From NCBI RefSeq assembly GCF_016429065.1, contig NZ_JAELTX010000058.1, positions 1-33,508 of the forward strand: a stretch of 33,508 nucleotides of DNA, given 5' to 3'. This DNA is from Pedobacter sp. ASV17. Lineage in GTDB: Bacteria > Bacteroidota > Bacteroidia > Sphingobacteriales > Sphingobacteriaceae. Both the position numbers and the translations under genes were made by a program. The notes under the pieces were generated by a model that ran no database searches, was not told the origin of the DNA, and saw nothing but the letters and a program-made list of their open reading frames with translations. This document shows positions 16,098-22,928 of this stretch, in pieces (position 1 is the first letter of the stretch; each line of letters opens with the position of its first letter).

Positions 16098-16841
16098 TTA
16101 AATTCCGAAGCGGTTACGCAGGCTTTCACTGTTGGATCTGCTGGAGCTAACTTTTGCTTGGTTGTTCATTACAAAAATCAGTGCACCGTTAAATCCTTTT
16201 CTAATTTCGTTGATATAATTAGTGTTAATAATGTCACTGCGATGGATGCGAATGAAATCTTCTGGTAGCTTGGCTTCCAAAGTAGAGAGGGTGTAATCCG
16301 TTAAATGTTTTTTGCCGTCTGCCGTATACAGAAATACATATTTCTCTTCTGCTTGGATATGTATAATGTCATCTATTTTAATGAGTAAGATTCTATCCCC
16401 AAGCTTTACAGTAAGTGTTTTTTGAACAGTTTTACCTTTAATTTGCTGCAACAAATCGTCTAATGCCAAAACAGGTTTGGCTAAATTGGTTTGCTTTAAC
16501 TTGTGAATGGTTTTGTCTAGCCTTTCCAGTTCAATTGGTTTTAGCAGGTAATCAATGGAGCCTTCATCAAAAGCTTTAATGGCATATTGGTCGTAAGCCG
16601 TAGTGAAAACTACTTTAGGTTGATGCTCGCCAAGTTTTGCCAACATTTCAAACCCATTCAAAATCGGCATTTCTATATCCAGAAAAATCAAGTCTGGTTG
16701 GTGATGGTTAATCAATTCAAGTCCTTCTAAGCCATTTTCAGCCTCTGCAATAATCTCAACTTCTTGATAGTTGTTCAGCAGTCTTTTTAGTCTTTGTCTG
16801 GCTAGTTGTTCATCTTCTATAATAATGGTTTTCCAGTTCAT
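16098..16841 (-). CDS. LytTR-type response regulator
   Basis: 247 residues. The receiver domain (1-120) has the acidic pair E9/D10/E11, the phosphorylated D55 in LIFLDIEMP, and the conserved T and K in VVFTTAYDQYAIKAF and IDYLLKPIEL. The C-terminal LytTR domain (about 145-245) contains VKLGDRILLIKIDDIIHIQA and FIRIHRSDIINTNYINEIRK. It binds DNA through beta strands rather than a helix-turn-helix. It overlaps the start of its LytS-type kinase gene by 4 nt (ATGA), a typical two-component pair. The kinase gene after it may extend the same signalling unit. Confidence 0.95.
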   Translation of the reverse strand: MNWKTIIIEDEQLARQRLKRLLNNYQEVEIIAEAENGLEGLELINHHQPDLIFLDIEMPILNGFEMLAKLGEHQPKVVFTTAYDQYAIKAFDEGSIDYLLKPIELERLDKTIHKLKQTNLAKPVLALDDLLQQIKGKTVQKTLTVKLGDRILLIKIDDIIHIQAEEKYVFLYTADGKKHLTDYTLSTLEAKLPEDFIRIHRSDIINTNYINEIRKGFNGALIFVMNNQAKVSSSRSNSESLRNRFGI

Positions 16842-17905
16842 GCGCTTAAAGGGATGGTAATTTTGATTTGTTTTTGCGGTTGGTTAATTAACTCAATTTC
16901 ATGTTGATTGGGATAAAGCAAAGCCAATTTATCGAAGGTGCTTTGTAGTCCATATCCCGCTACTAATTCATCAGGAAAAGGAACGCCATTATCTATCACC
17001 AAGATTTCTAGTTTACTGTTTTTTGGAGCTACCTTTACTTCAAGCAGTCCGTTTTCAAAAGTATCTTTTAGCCCGTGTTTCAAGGCATTTTCCACCAATG
17101 GCTGTAGTAAAAACCTAGGGAAGTCTATAAAGGCAATACTCTCGTCAATCTCAATGTTAAAATTAATTCTGTTCCCAAACCTTACCTTTTCAATGGCCAA
17201 ATAAGTGTTTAAAATGTCTATTTCTTCTTTCAGCGTACAATAATTCTGCTGCTGCGAGTTAATACTGTACCTAAATAGTTTCGAAAGTTTAATGGTCATG
17301 TCTTCCGCTTTGTCAGGGTCTTCATGAATTAAACTGGTGATGGCGTTTAACGCATTGTACAAAAAGTGAGGATTGATTTTAGATTGCAAGGCTTGTAATT
17401 CTGCTTGGGTTTTAAGCTGATTACTTCGGATTAAGTCGGCCTCCTTGGCTTTTAATGCATTTTCGGCATTGCGTTGTTGCAAATGGTAAAGCAGCATAAT
17501 GGTGCCTACAATAAAAACAATTACCGAGATAGATTTATATTCCTGTGCATGTTTAAAAGGTTCGTAGGGAACATCGTAGAATATGGAAATAATCAAGTAA
17601 CATACTTCGATACCTATCAACATGCCTAATAGGTTACAGGTGTAATAGAGCAGTATCAGCTGCCAAAAACGGCGGGTAAACCTTTGGCTATATTTTTGAA
17701 AGGTAGAAAAGATATTTGAAATGGCCAGACTGATGAAAACGCTAAATAGAATATTGAAAAAAGTTTGTCTAATTGATATCCCATTTCTGCTGACCATTGA
17801 AATCAAAAGGCTGATGCATACGCCTACACTAATACCTACAGCAGTATACTTGATGTTGTGTTTAACAAGTTTGTTTTCGAAGATTTTCTTTAACGTTGCG
17901 GCCAT
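16838..17905 (-). CDS. LytS/YehU-type sensor histidine kinase (His_kinase family)
   Basis: 355 residues from the ATG at 17905 (MAATLKKIFENKLVKHNIKY). Four membrane spans follow (TAVGISVGVCISLLISMV, FFNILFSVFISLAISNIF, LILLYYTCNLLGMLIGIEVC and VIVFIVGTIMLLYHL). Then comes a coiled coil and the His_kinase core with the phosphorylated histidine in INPHFLYNALNAITSLI, the FPRFLLQPLVENALKHGLK N box, and VIDNGVPFPDE. The frame is open to 17989 (383 residues). That would add an extra hydrophobic stretch with no family likeness, so I prefer the shorter form. It overlaps and presumably phosphorylates the LytTR regulator downstream. The signal sensed is unknown. Confidence 0.92.
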   Translation of the reverse strand: MAATLKKIFENKLVKHNIKYTAVGISVGVCISLLISMVSRNGISIRQTFFNILFSVFISLAISNIFSTFQKYSQRFTRRFWQLILLYYTCNLLGMLIGIEVCYLIISIFYDVPYEPFKHAQEYKSISVIVFIVGTIMLLYHLQQRNAENALKAKEADLIRSNQLKTQAELQALQSKINPHFLYNALNAITSLIHEDPDKAEDMTIKLSKLFRYSINSQQQNYCTLKEEIDILNTYLAIEKVRFGNRINFNIEIDESIAFIDFPRFLLQPLVENALKHGLKDTFENGLLEVKVAPKNSKLEILVIDNGVPFPDELVAGYGLQSTFDKLALLYPNQHEIELINQPQKQIKITIPLSA

Positions 17906-18066
17906 TTGAACACAGGTAAAAATACAATAACAAAATAAAAAAGTAGCGATGAATGTGCGGTAAATATGCATAAACACGCTAAATGCCAATAACTAAATGC
18001 GATGATTTGTATTAAAAAGAAGTTCAATGGTCAGCCTGTGCTGATAACTGGTAATTGATTAAACCT

Positions 18067-18074
18067 TATTTTTG
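18067..18074 (+). promoter_or_regulatory. -7 box (TATTTTTG) of the Vsr-like gene
   Basis: TATTTTTG ends 7 nt before the ATG at 18082, predicting a leader of about 3-4 nt. No -33 TTG is seen at the expected spacing. Confidence 0.45.
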
Positions 18075-18081
18075 TAGTTAG

Positions 18082-18591
18082 ATGAGAAAAAAACCGAAGT
18101 TGTATATCCTTGAAGAGGACGCCATTAAAGTGCCCCGCTTTGAGGAAAGTGCTGGTTTTTACACTACGAAGCAGCGCAGCAAAACCATGGCCAAAATTAA
18201 GGGAAGCAATAGCAAACCCGAATTAATGCTCCGAAAGGCACTGTGGAAAGAACATATTCGTTACCGCATTCATCGCAAGGATTTACCAGGTCGACCTGAT
18301 TTGGTGATAGAAAAATATCATCTAGCCATTTTTATAGATGGTGATTTTTGGCACGGCTATGAGTGGCAACAGCGAAAGCCTAAAACCAACCAACAATTTT
18401 GGATCCCTAAAATAGAACGCAATATGCAGCGGGACAGGTTTGTGAATCACGCACTTCAATCTTTAGGTTATGTAGTGATGCGTTTTTGGGAACATGAAAT
18501 TAAACGGAACTTAGTTGCAAGTGTTAATCAAATAAAACTCTATATTGAAGCGGCAAAAAAGGGAAGGATACCAGAGAATTACGAAAAATAG
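18082..18591 (+). CDS. Very short patch repair endonuclease (Vsr family), orphan
   Basis: 169 residues, about 25 longer than typical Vsr because of an N-terminal extension (MRKKPKLYILEEDAIKVPRF). From residue 33 it follows the family: RSKTMAKIKGSNSKPELMLR, then RIHRKDLPGRPDLVIEK. D73 in the latter is equivalent to the catalytic Asp of E. coli Vsr. Next come IFIDGDFWHG (H91) and YVVMRFWEHEI. Vsr nicks DNA 5' of a T in T:G mismatches left by deamination of 5-methylcytosine, and normally sits beside a cytosine methyltransferase. None is in this window, so the target context is unknown; it may instead be a general Vsr/EndA-fold nuclease. It is a monocistronic gene. Confidence 0.88.
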   Translation: MRKKPKLYILEEDAIKVPRFEESAGFYTTKQRSKTMAKIKGSNSKPELMLRKALWKEHIRYRIHRKDLPGRPDLVIEKYHLAIFIDGDFWHGYEWQQRKPKTNQQFWIPKIERNMQRDRFVNHALQSLGYVVMRFWEHEIKRNLVASVNQIKLYIEAAKKGRIPENYEK

Positions 18592-18658
18592 GGGAGTAGG
18601 TTATTCCCAAGCAGCCAAACAACAAACTAACCAAATTACTAGCTAAGCAAAAAATTAC

Positions 18659-18666
18659 TACATTTG
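18659..18666 (+). promoter_or_regulatory. -7 box (TACATTTG) of the Rrf2 regulator gene
   Basis: TACATTTG fits TAnnTTTG and ends 3 nt before the ATG at 18670, so the message is predicted to be leaderless. No -33 TTG at 19 nt. Confidence 0.5.
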
Positions 18667-18669
18667 TCT

Positions 18670-19107
18670 ATGCTTTCTAAAAAGACTAAGTATGCCATTA
18701 AAGCGCTCGTTGCGCTAGGTAAAAATATGAATCAACCTCCCATGCAAATTTCAAAAATTGCAGAGGAGGAGCACATCCCAAAGAAATTTTTAGAGCAGAT
18801 TTTGTTGGACTTGCGCAATGCGGGCTTTCTTTACAGTAAAAAAGGAGCTGGCGGCGGCTATAGTCTCAATAAAAAACCAGAAGATATCTATTTGGTGCAA
18901 ATCTTGCGTTTAACCGATGGTCCAGTGGCCATGTTGCCTTGCGCCAGCTTGAACTTTTATCACAAATGCGACGAATGCACGGATGAAGTAACCTGCGGAA
19001 TTAGAAGCGCTTTTATTGACGTAAGAGATGCTACACTTAAAATTCTTGGTGAAACTAGCATTGCTGACATTATTGGCAGGGAAGATAAGCTTAAGTTGGA
19101 GATTTAA
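18670..19107 (+). CDS. Rrf2-family transcriptional regulator with a four-cysteine cluster
   Basis: 145 residues from the ATG at 18670; the open frame begins at a TTG two codons earlier. The winged helix is typical of Rrf2: LSKKTKYAIKALVALGK, then ISKIAEEEHIPKKFLEQILL and KKGAGGGYSLNKKPEDIYL. C91, C100, C103 and C109 (in the segments MLPCASLNF, HKCDEC and TCGIR) form a cluster like those of Fe-S binding Rrf2 proteins (IscR, NsrR). Its place upstream of the sulfate assimilation genes suggests that it senses Fe-S status or sulfur supply and controls them, possibly at the activator-poor promoter near 19795. That link is inferred from position. Confidence 0.9.
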   Translation: MLSKKTKYAIKALVALGKNMNQPPMQISKIAEEEHIPKKFLEQILLDLRNAGFLYSKKGAGGGYSLNKKPEDIYLVQILRLTDGPVAMLPCASLNFYHKCDECTDEVTCGIRSAFIDVRDATLKILGETSIADIIGREDKLKLEI

Positions 19108-19153
19108 TTGTTGTTTTTTGGTTAACTGGTTATTTGTTTAATTGGTTAATTGT

Positions 19154-19690
19154 TTTCCGCAGATTGTAATAGTTGTTTCGTTGGTTGATTTAATAGTTGT
19201 TTGGTTCACTAACCAGTTCCGTTCCTATCACGTCATTGCGAGTTTACGAAGCAATCTCAAAGCAATTAGTTTCCCAGCAGATAGCGCTGATTTCCCCGCA
19301 GATTTTTATTAGTATATGAGACGCCCTTATCTTCTTAAATCAGCGGTTTGGTACGATTTATATGTCTGCGTAGATTAGCGGGGTATTTTAAAGTATTTCT
19401 TTCCCGTACATTGTAATGGCTGTTTCGTTGGTTTATTAGCTGGTTGGTTTCTTAACCAGTACCGTTCCTATTGCGTCATTTCGACCGTAGCGGAGAAATC
19501 TTTTAAGGTTGCTTTATCTTTCCCGCAGATTTCTATTTGAATACGAGATGCCCTTATCTTCTTAAATCAGCGGTTTGGTGCGATTTATATGTCTGCGTAG
19601 ATTGGCGGGAGTATTTTAATTCTATTTATTTGCCGCAGATTGCGCTGATTTTACCCGCAGATTTATTTAGAACAGTATTTGATTATCGTT
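19154..19690. repeat. Intergenic repeat block, two copies, inverted relative to 4661-5225
   Basis: This block fills most of the 690 nt between the Rrf2 gene and the sulfite reductase leader and contains no convincing gene. Anchors GTCTGCGTAGATTAGCGGGG (from 19364) and GTCTGCGTAGATTGGCGGG (from 19591) are 227 bp apart. Each is preceded by TTCTTAAATCAGCGGTTTGG. Reverse-complemented, a 62-bp stretch here differs from the copy at about 4986-5047 at one position. A GTCATTGCGAG / AAGCAATCTC half-element is embedded at 19223-19262. Confidence 0.85.
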
Positions 19691-19794
19691 TCTTTTTCAT
19701 TTTTCCACCCTATAATCATCCCCTAAAACTGTCATCCATTTCTATGATTTTGAAAAAAGTTTAAAAATAATTACTACTATTCCTATATACTTTA

Positions 19795-19802
19795 TATATT
19801 TG
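19795..19802 (+). promoter_or_regulatory. -7 box (TATATTTG) of the sulfate assimilation leader
   Basis: TATATTTG matches TAnnTTTG and ends 4 nt before the leader-peptide ATG at 19807. No TTG is present 19 nt upstream, which would be consistent with dependence on an activator. Confidence 0.55.
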
Positions 19803-19806
19803 GCAG

Positions 19807-19875
19807 ATGAAATCGATATTTACATGTTGTCCCATGCCAAAATTAGTCATGAACTATTGCTATAGAGCGAGGTAA
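19807..19875 (+). CDS. Putative cysteine-containing leader peptide (22 residues)
   Basis: The ORF begins MKSIFTCCPM and ends NYCYRAR before TAA (19873-19875). Three of 22 codons are Cys: tandem TGT TGT at 19825-19830 and TGC at 19858-19860. The ATG lies 4 nt after a -7 promoter box, so translation would start at or next to the first transcribed base. It ends 40 nt before an intrinsic terminator and 92 nt before the sulfite reductase ATG. The stop codon overlaps one arm of the predicted antiterminator. This is the geometry of an attenuation leader whose ribosome stalls when cysteinyl-tRNA is short. A second short frame here (from the ATG at 19824, 13 codons, no Cys) is an alternative. No homology is known to me; the case rests on architecture. 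Confidence 0.55.
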   Translation: MKSIFTCCPMPKLVMNYCYRAR

Positions 19876-19927
19876 GGGAGAACTATATATATGATTTTAA
19901 AGATATAAACATAGATGCTTCTCCTAC
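19872..19927 (+). promoter_or_regulatory. Predicted antiterminator hairpin in the sulfite reductase leader
   Basis: GTA (19872-19874) and GGAGAA (19877-19882), with a 2-nt bulge, can pair with TTCTCC (19919-19924) and TAC (19925-19927). This takes up most of the 5' arm of the terminator (19915-19923), so the two structures exclude each other. The proximal arm overlaps the leader-peptide stop codon. A ribosome that finishes the peptide would mask it; one stalled at the Cys codons would leave it free. Confidence 0.5.
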
Positions 19928-19943
19928 AAGAGAGGCATTTTTT
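19915..19943 (+). terminator. Intrinsic terminator (attenuator) ahead of sulfite reductase
   Basis: ATGCTTCTC pairs over 9 bp (one G-U) with GAGAGGCAT around a 6-nt loop, followed at once by six T residues. It lies between a promoter-like box and the sulfite reductase ATG 25 nt downstream, where a terminator makes sense only as a conditional one or as the end of a short leader RNA. Confidence 0.7.
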
Positions 19944-19967
19944 GAATAAAAACACAACAAACAACCA

Positions 19968-22061
19968 ATGCAAAGTTTTAGAACAGAACTTGAAAATCCA
20001 ATCATAGAGCAGGATATCATCGATCTTGAGCGTAAGATCAGAGCCTTCCGTGATGGTACGATACACGAAGAAAAATTTAGAAGCCTTCGTTTGGCTCGAG
20101 GTGTTTATGGCCAGCGCCAGCCAGGAGTGCAAATGGTGCGTATCAAATTGCCCTTTGGTAAGGTAACTTTTAAGCAGCTGTTGCGCATTGCAGATATTGC
20201 AGATGAATATGGCAGTGGTAATTTACACTTAACTACCCGTCAAGATATCCAAATCCACTATGTAAGTTTAGACAGAACTCCAGAGCTTTGGGCTAAACTA
20301 GAGCAGGATGATATTACCTTACGTGAAGCTTGCGGAAATACGGTTCGTAACGTTACTTCATCCCCAAATTCGGGAATTGACCCAGACGAACCTTTTGATG
20401 TTTCTCCATATGCACATGCGGTATTCTCTTATTTTCTGCGTAATCCAATTTGTCAGGAAATGGGTAGGAAGATTAAAATATCCTTCTCATCGAGCGATAA
20501 GGATACTGCCTACAGTTATATCCACGATCTAGGTTTTATCCCTAAAATCAATAAAAAAGGAGAGCGTGGTTTCAAGGTCATGTTTGCAGGAGGTTTGGGC
20601 GCACAGCCATTTTTGGCCAGCGCTGTTCAGGAGTTTTTACATGAAGACCAGCTGATTTCTTATACAGAAGCTGTATTACGTGTTTTTGATAGATACGGTG
20701 AGCGTAATAACCGTAACAAAGCTCGTTTAAAATACTTGGTTCAAAAACTTGGTTTAGAAGAGGTATTGCGTTTGGTAGAGGAAGAAAAAATAGCCAACAA
20801 AGTAAAAACCTTTAAGGTAGACGTTACCGCGGTTCCTCAACCTGAACCACAAGCTCAGCAGGACTATGCGGCTGTGGCAATTGAAAATGAACAACACTAC
20901 CAGCACTGGTTGGCTACCAACGTGATTGAACAAAAGCAACAGGGTTTTTATGGTGTATACGTTAAAGTAACCATCGGCGATATTAAAACAGATAAAGCTA
21001 GAGCCTTTGTAGAAGCCGTTAAGTCTTTTGTAGCTGACGAAATTAGAATTACCCAAAACCAAGGCTTGTTGCTAAAGTTTGTAAGAAAAGAAGCTTTGCC
21101 ATCACTATATGTAGCATTAAATCAAATTGGTTTTACCGCATTAGGTTTTGATAGCTTGGCCGATATAACCACTTGCCCTGGTACAGATACCTGTAATTTG
21201 GGTATTTCGAATAGCATGACCTTGGCGGAAGTTTTGGAAGACGTGATTTACCACGATTTCCCTGAGTTGATTTACGAAAAGAACATCAATATCAAAATCA
21301 GCGGATGTATGAACTCCTGCGGTCAGCATGGTTTGGCCGAAATTGGTTTTCACGGAAGTTCCCTAAAGGCTGAAGGTAAAGTAGTTCCTGCCGTACAAGT
21401 CATGTTGGGTGGCGGTACTGTAGGCAATGGCTATGGCAGAGTAGCAGAACGCGTGATAAAAGTGCCTTCTAAACGCGCTACAAGTGTGTTGAATTATTTG
21501 CTTAATGATTTTAAAGAAAATAACCAAGCAGGGGAAACTTTCCATCAATATTACGATAGGCAAGGGAAGGACTACTTCTATCAGCTATTAAAACCCTTGG
21601 CAGATTTAACGACACTAAAAACAGAAGAGTTTGTGGATTGGGGACATGAAGAAACTTTCGTGACTGCAATTGGAGTAGGCGAATGTGCGGGCGTAGTGAT
21701 TGATTTGGTTGCCACTTTATTATTAGAAGCTGATGAGAAATTTGGCTGGGCAACTGCTTCGTTAAACAATGGTGCTTATGCCGATGCCATTTATCACACC
21801 TACGCTTCAATGGTAAGTGCAGCGAAATCACTGCTGCTTGATAAGAGCGTAAATAGCAGCACCCAGGTAGGGGTAATTAGAGAATTTGATAATCATTATG
21901 TAGAAACTGGAGAGTTCAATTTCGGGCAAAGCTTTTCGGATTTAGTTTTACAAATCAACAAAAACGAACCTTCGGAAGCATTTGCAAGGGCCTACCATGA
22001 ACAAGCTGCACAGTTTTTAAATGATATTAAAGCAAAGAGAACTGCGGAATTAGCTAATTAG
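19968..22061 (+). CDS. Assimilatory sulfite reductase (siroheme/4Fe-4S) with C-terminal HEPN-like domain
   Basis: 697 residues. Two nitrite/sulfite reductase halves (about 40-270 and 300-530) carry the siroheme-contacting HLTTRQDIQIH (87-97) and the Fe-S ligands C403 and C409 (CPGTDTC) and C447 and C451 (CMNSC). The enzyme reduces sulfite to sulfide with six electrons. No CysJ flavoprotein is nearby, so ferredoxin is the likely donor. Residues about 560-695 are not part of normal reductases; they form a helical domain (ECAGVVIDLVATLLLEADEK, then YASMVSAAKSLLLDK) like HEPN domains. No clear Rx4-6H RNase motif is seen there, so it may be structural. First gene of the cluster, behind a predicted attenuator. 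Nitrite reduction is a less likely alternative given cobA, cysH and cysDN next to it. Confidence 0.92.
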   Translation: MQSFRTELENPIIEQDIIDLERKIRAFRDGTIHEEKFRSLRLARGVYGQRQPGVQMVRIKLPFGKVTFKQLLRIADIADEYGSGNLHLTTRQDIQIHYVSLDRTPELWAKLEQDDITLREACGNTVRNVTSSPNSGIDPDEPFDVSPYAHAVFSYFLRNPICQEMGRKIKISFSSSDKDTAYSYIHDLGFIPKINKKGERGFKVMFAGGLGAQPFLASAVQEFLHEDQLISYTEAVLRVFDRYGERNNRNKARLKYLVQKLGLEEVLRLVEEEKIANKVKTFKVDVTAVPQPEPQAQQDYAAVAIENEQHYQHWLATNVIEQKQQGFYGVYVKVTIGDIKTDKARAFVEAVKSFVADEIRITQNQGLLLKFVRKEALPSLYVALNQIGFTALGFDSLADITTCPGTDTCNLGISNSMTLAEVLEDVIYHDFPELIYEKNINIKISGCMNSCGQHGLAEIGFHGSSLKAEGKVVPAVQVMLGGGTVGNGYGRVAERVIKVPSKRATSVLNYLLNDFKENNQAGETFHQYYDRQGKDYFYQLLKPLADLTTLKTEEFVDWGHEETFVTAIGVGECAGVVIDLVATLLLEADEKFGWATASLNNGAYADAIYHTYASMVSAAKSLLLDKSVNSSTQVGVIREFDNHYVETGEFNFGQSFSDLVLQINKNEPSEAFARAYHEQAAQFLNDIKAKRTAELAN

Positions 22062-22142
22062 ATGATACGATAATTAGTTAATTGGATAATGTGATGATGA
22101 GCTAATAACGATATCATCGGACTTCCGACTTTCGGACTAAAA

Positions 22143-22928
22143 ATGAAAAAAATGACACAACATAACAAACATATAGAATCTAAAATAACTTTATTAGGAG
22201 CAGGCCCTGGTGACCCAGATTTGTTAACCTTGAAAGGAGTAAAAGCTTTACAGGCGGCTGATGTGGTATTATATGATGCCTTGACCAACGAAGCATTGTT
22301 GGAGCATGCACCAAAAGACGCCATTAAAGTATATGTAGGCAAACGCTCGGGAGAACACTCTCATTCGCAAGACGCTATTAATAGGTTAATGATTGATTAT
22401 GCACTGAACTACGGACATGTAGTGAGATTAAAAGGTGGCGACCCTTTTGTGTTTGGTCGTGGTTACGAAGAGCTAGATTTTGCTGCTTCGTACAGCATCC
22501 CTGTGAGTGTTATTCCAGGTATTTCGAGCTCAATAGGCGTACCAGGTTTGCAGCAAATACCCGTAACTCACCGTGGTTTGAGCGAAAGCTTTTGGGTGAT
22601 TACAGGCACAACTACCAGTGGGCAAATTTCTGAAGATATTTATCAAGCAGCACAGTCCAATGCTACGGTAGTAATTTTAATGGGCTTGAAACAGCTGCCA
22701 AAAATTGCTGAGATTTTTAAAGCCGCTGGAAAAAATCAATTGCCTGCTGCGGTAGTTCAAAATGGTTCTACCGAGACAGAAAAACTAGTGGTTTCGACCG
22801 TAGAAAATATTGTAGTTAAAGTTCAAGAGGAGAAAGTAGAAGCCCCAGCTTTGTTGATATTTGGCGAAGTTGTGTCCTTACATCCATCTTTCAAAAGTGT
22901 AATTGCAAAATATGCAACCATCTCCTAA
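22143..22928 (+). CDS. cobA: Uroporphyrinogen-III C-methyltransferase
   Basis: 261 residues, the size of a stand-alone SUMT. It adds two methyl groups from SAM to uroporphyrinogen III, giving precorrin-2, the precursor of siroheme for the sulfite reductase upstream. Family blocks are ITLLGAGPGDPDLLTLKGVK, VVLYDALTNEALLEHAP, GHVVRLKGGDPFVFGRGYEE, VIPGISSSIGVPGLQQIPVT and VVILMGLKQLPKIAEIF. Together with the next gene it splits the CysG functions. Its 3' end overlaps the next gene by 17 nt, indicating coupled translation. Confidence 0.94.
   Translation: MKKMTQHNKHIESKITLLGAGPGDPDLLTLKGVKALQAADVVLYDALTNEALLEHAPKDAIKVYVGKRSGEHSHSQDAINRLMIDYALNYGHVVRLKGGDPFVFGRGYEELDFAASYSIPVSVIPGISSSIGVPGLQQIPVTHRGLSESFWVITGTTTSGQISEDIYQAAQSNATVVILMGLKQLPKIAEIFKAAGKNQLPAAVVQNGSTETEKLVVSTVENIVVKVQEEKVEAPALLIFGEVVSLHPSFKSVIAKYATIS

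Noticed and set aside
18082..18591. A restriction-modification or defence island around the Vsr gene.
   Set aside because: Neighbours are two-component genes and sulfur metabolism; no methyltransferase, restriction enzyme or mobile gene is present.
19806..19943. A SAM-type or cobalamin riboswitch in the sulfite reductase leader.
   Set aside because: I could not find the conserved cores of SAM-I, SAM-II or cobalamin riboswitches; the Cys-codon ORF explains the structure better.
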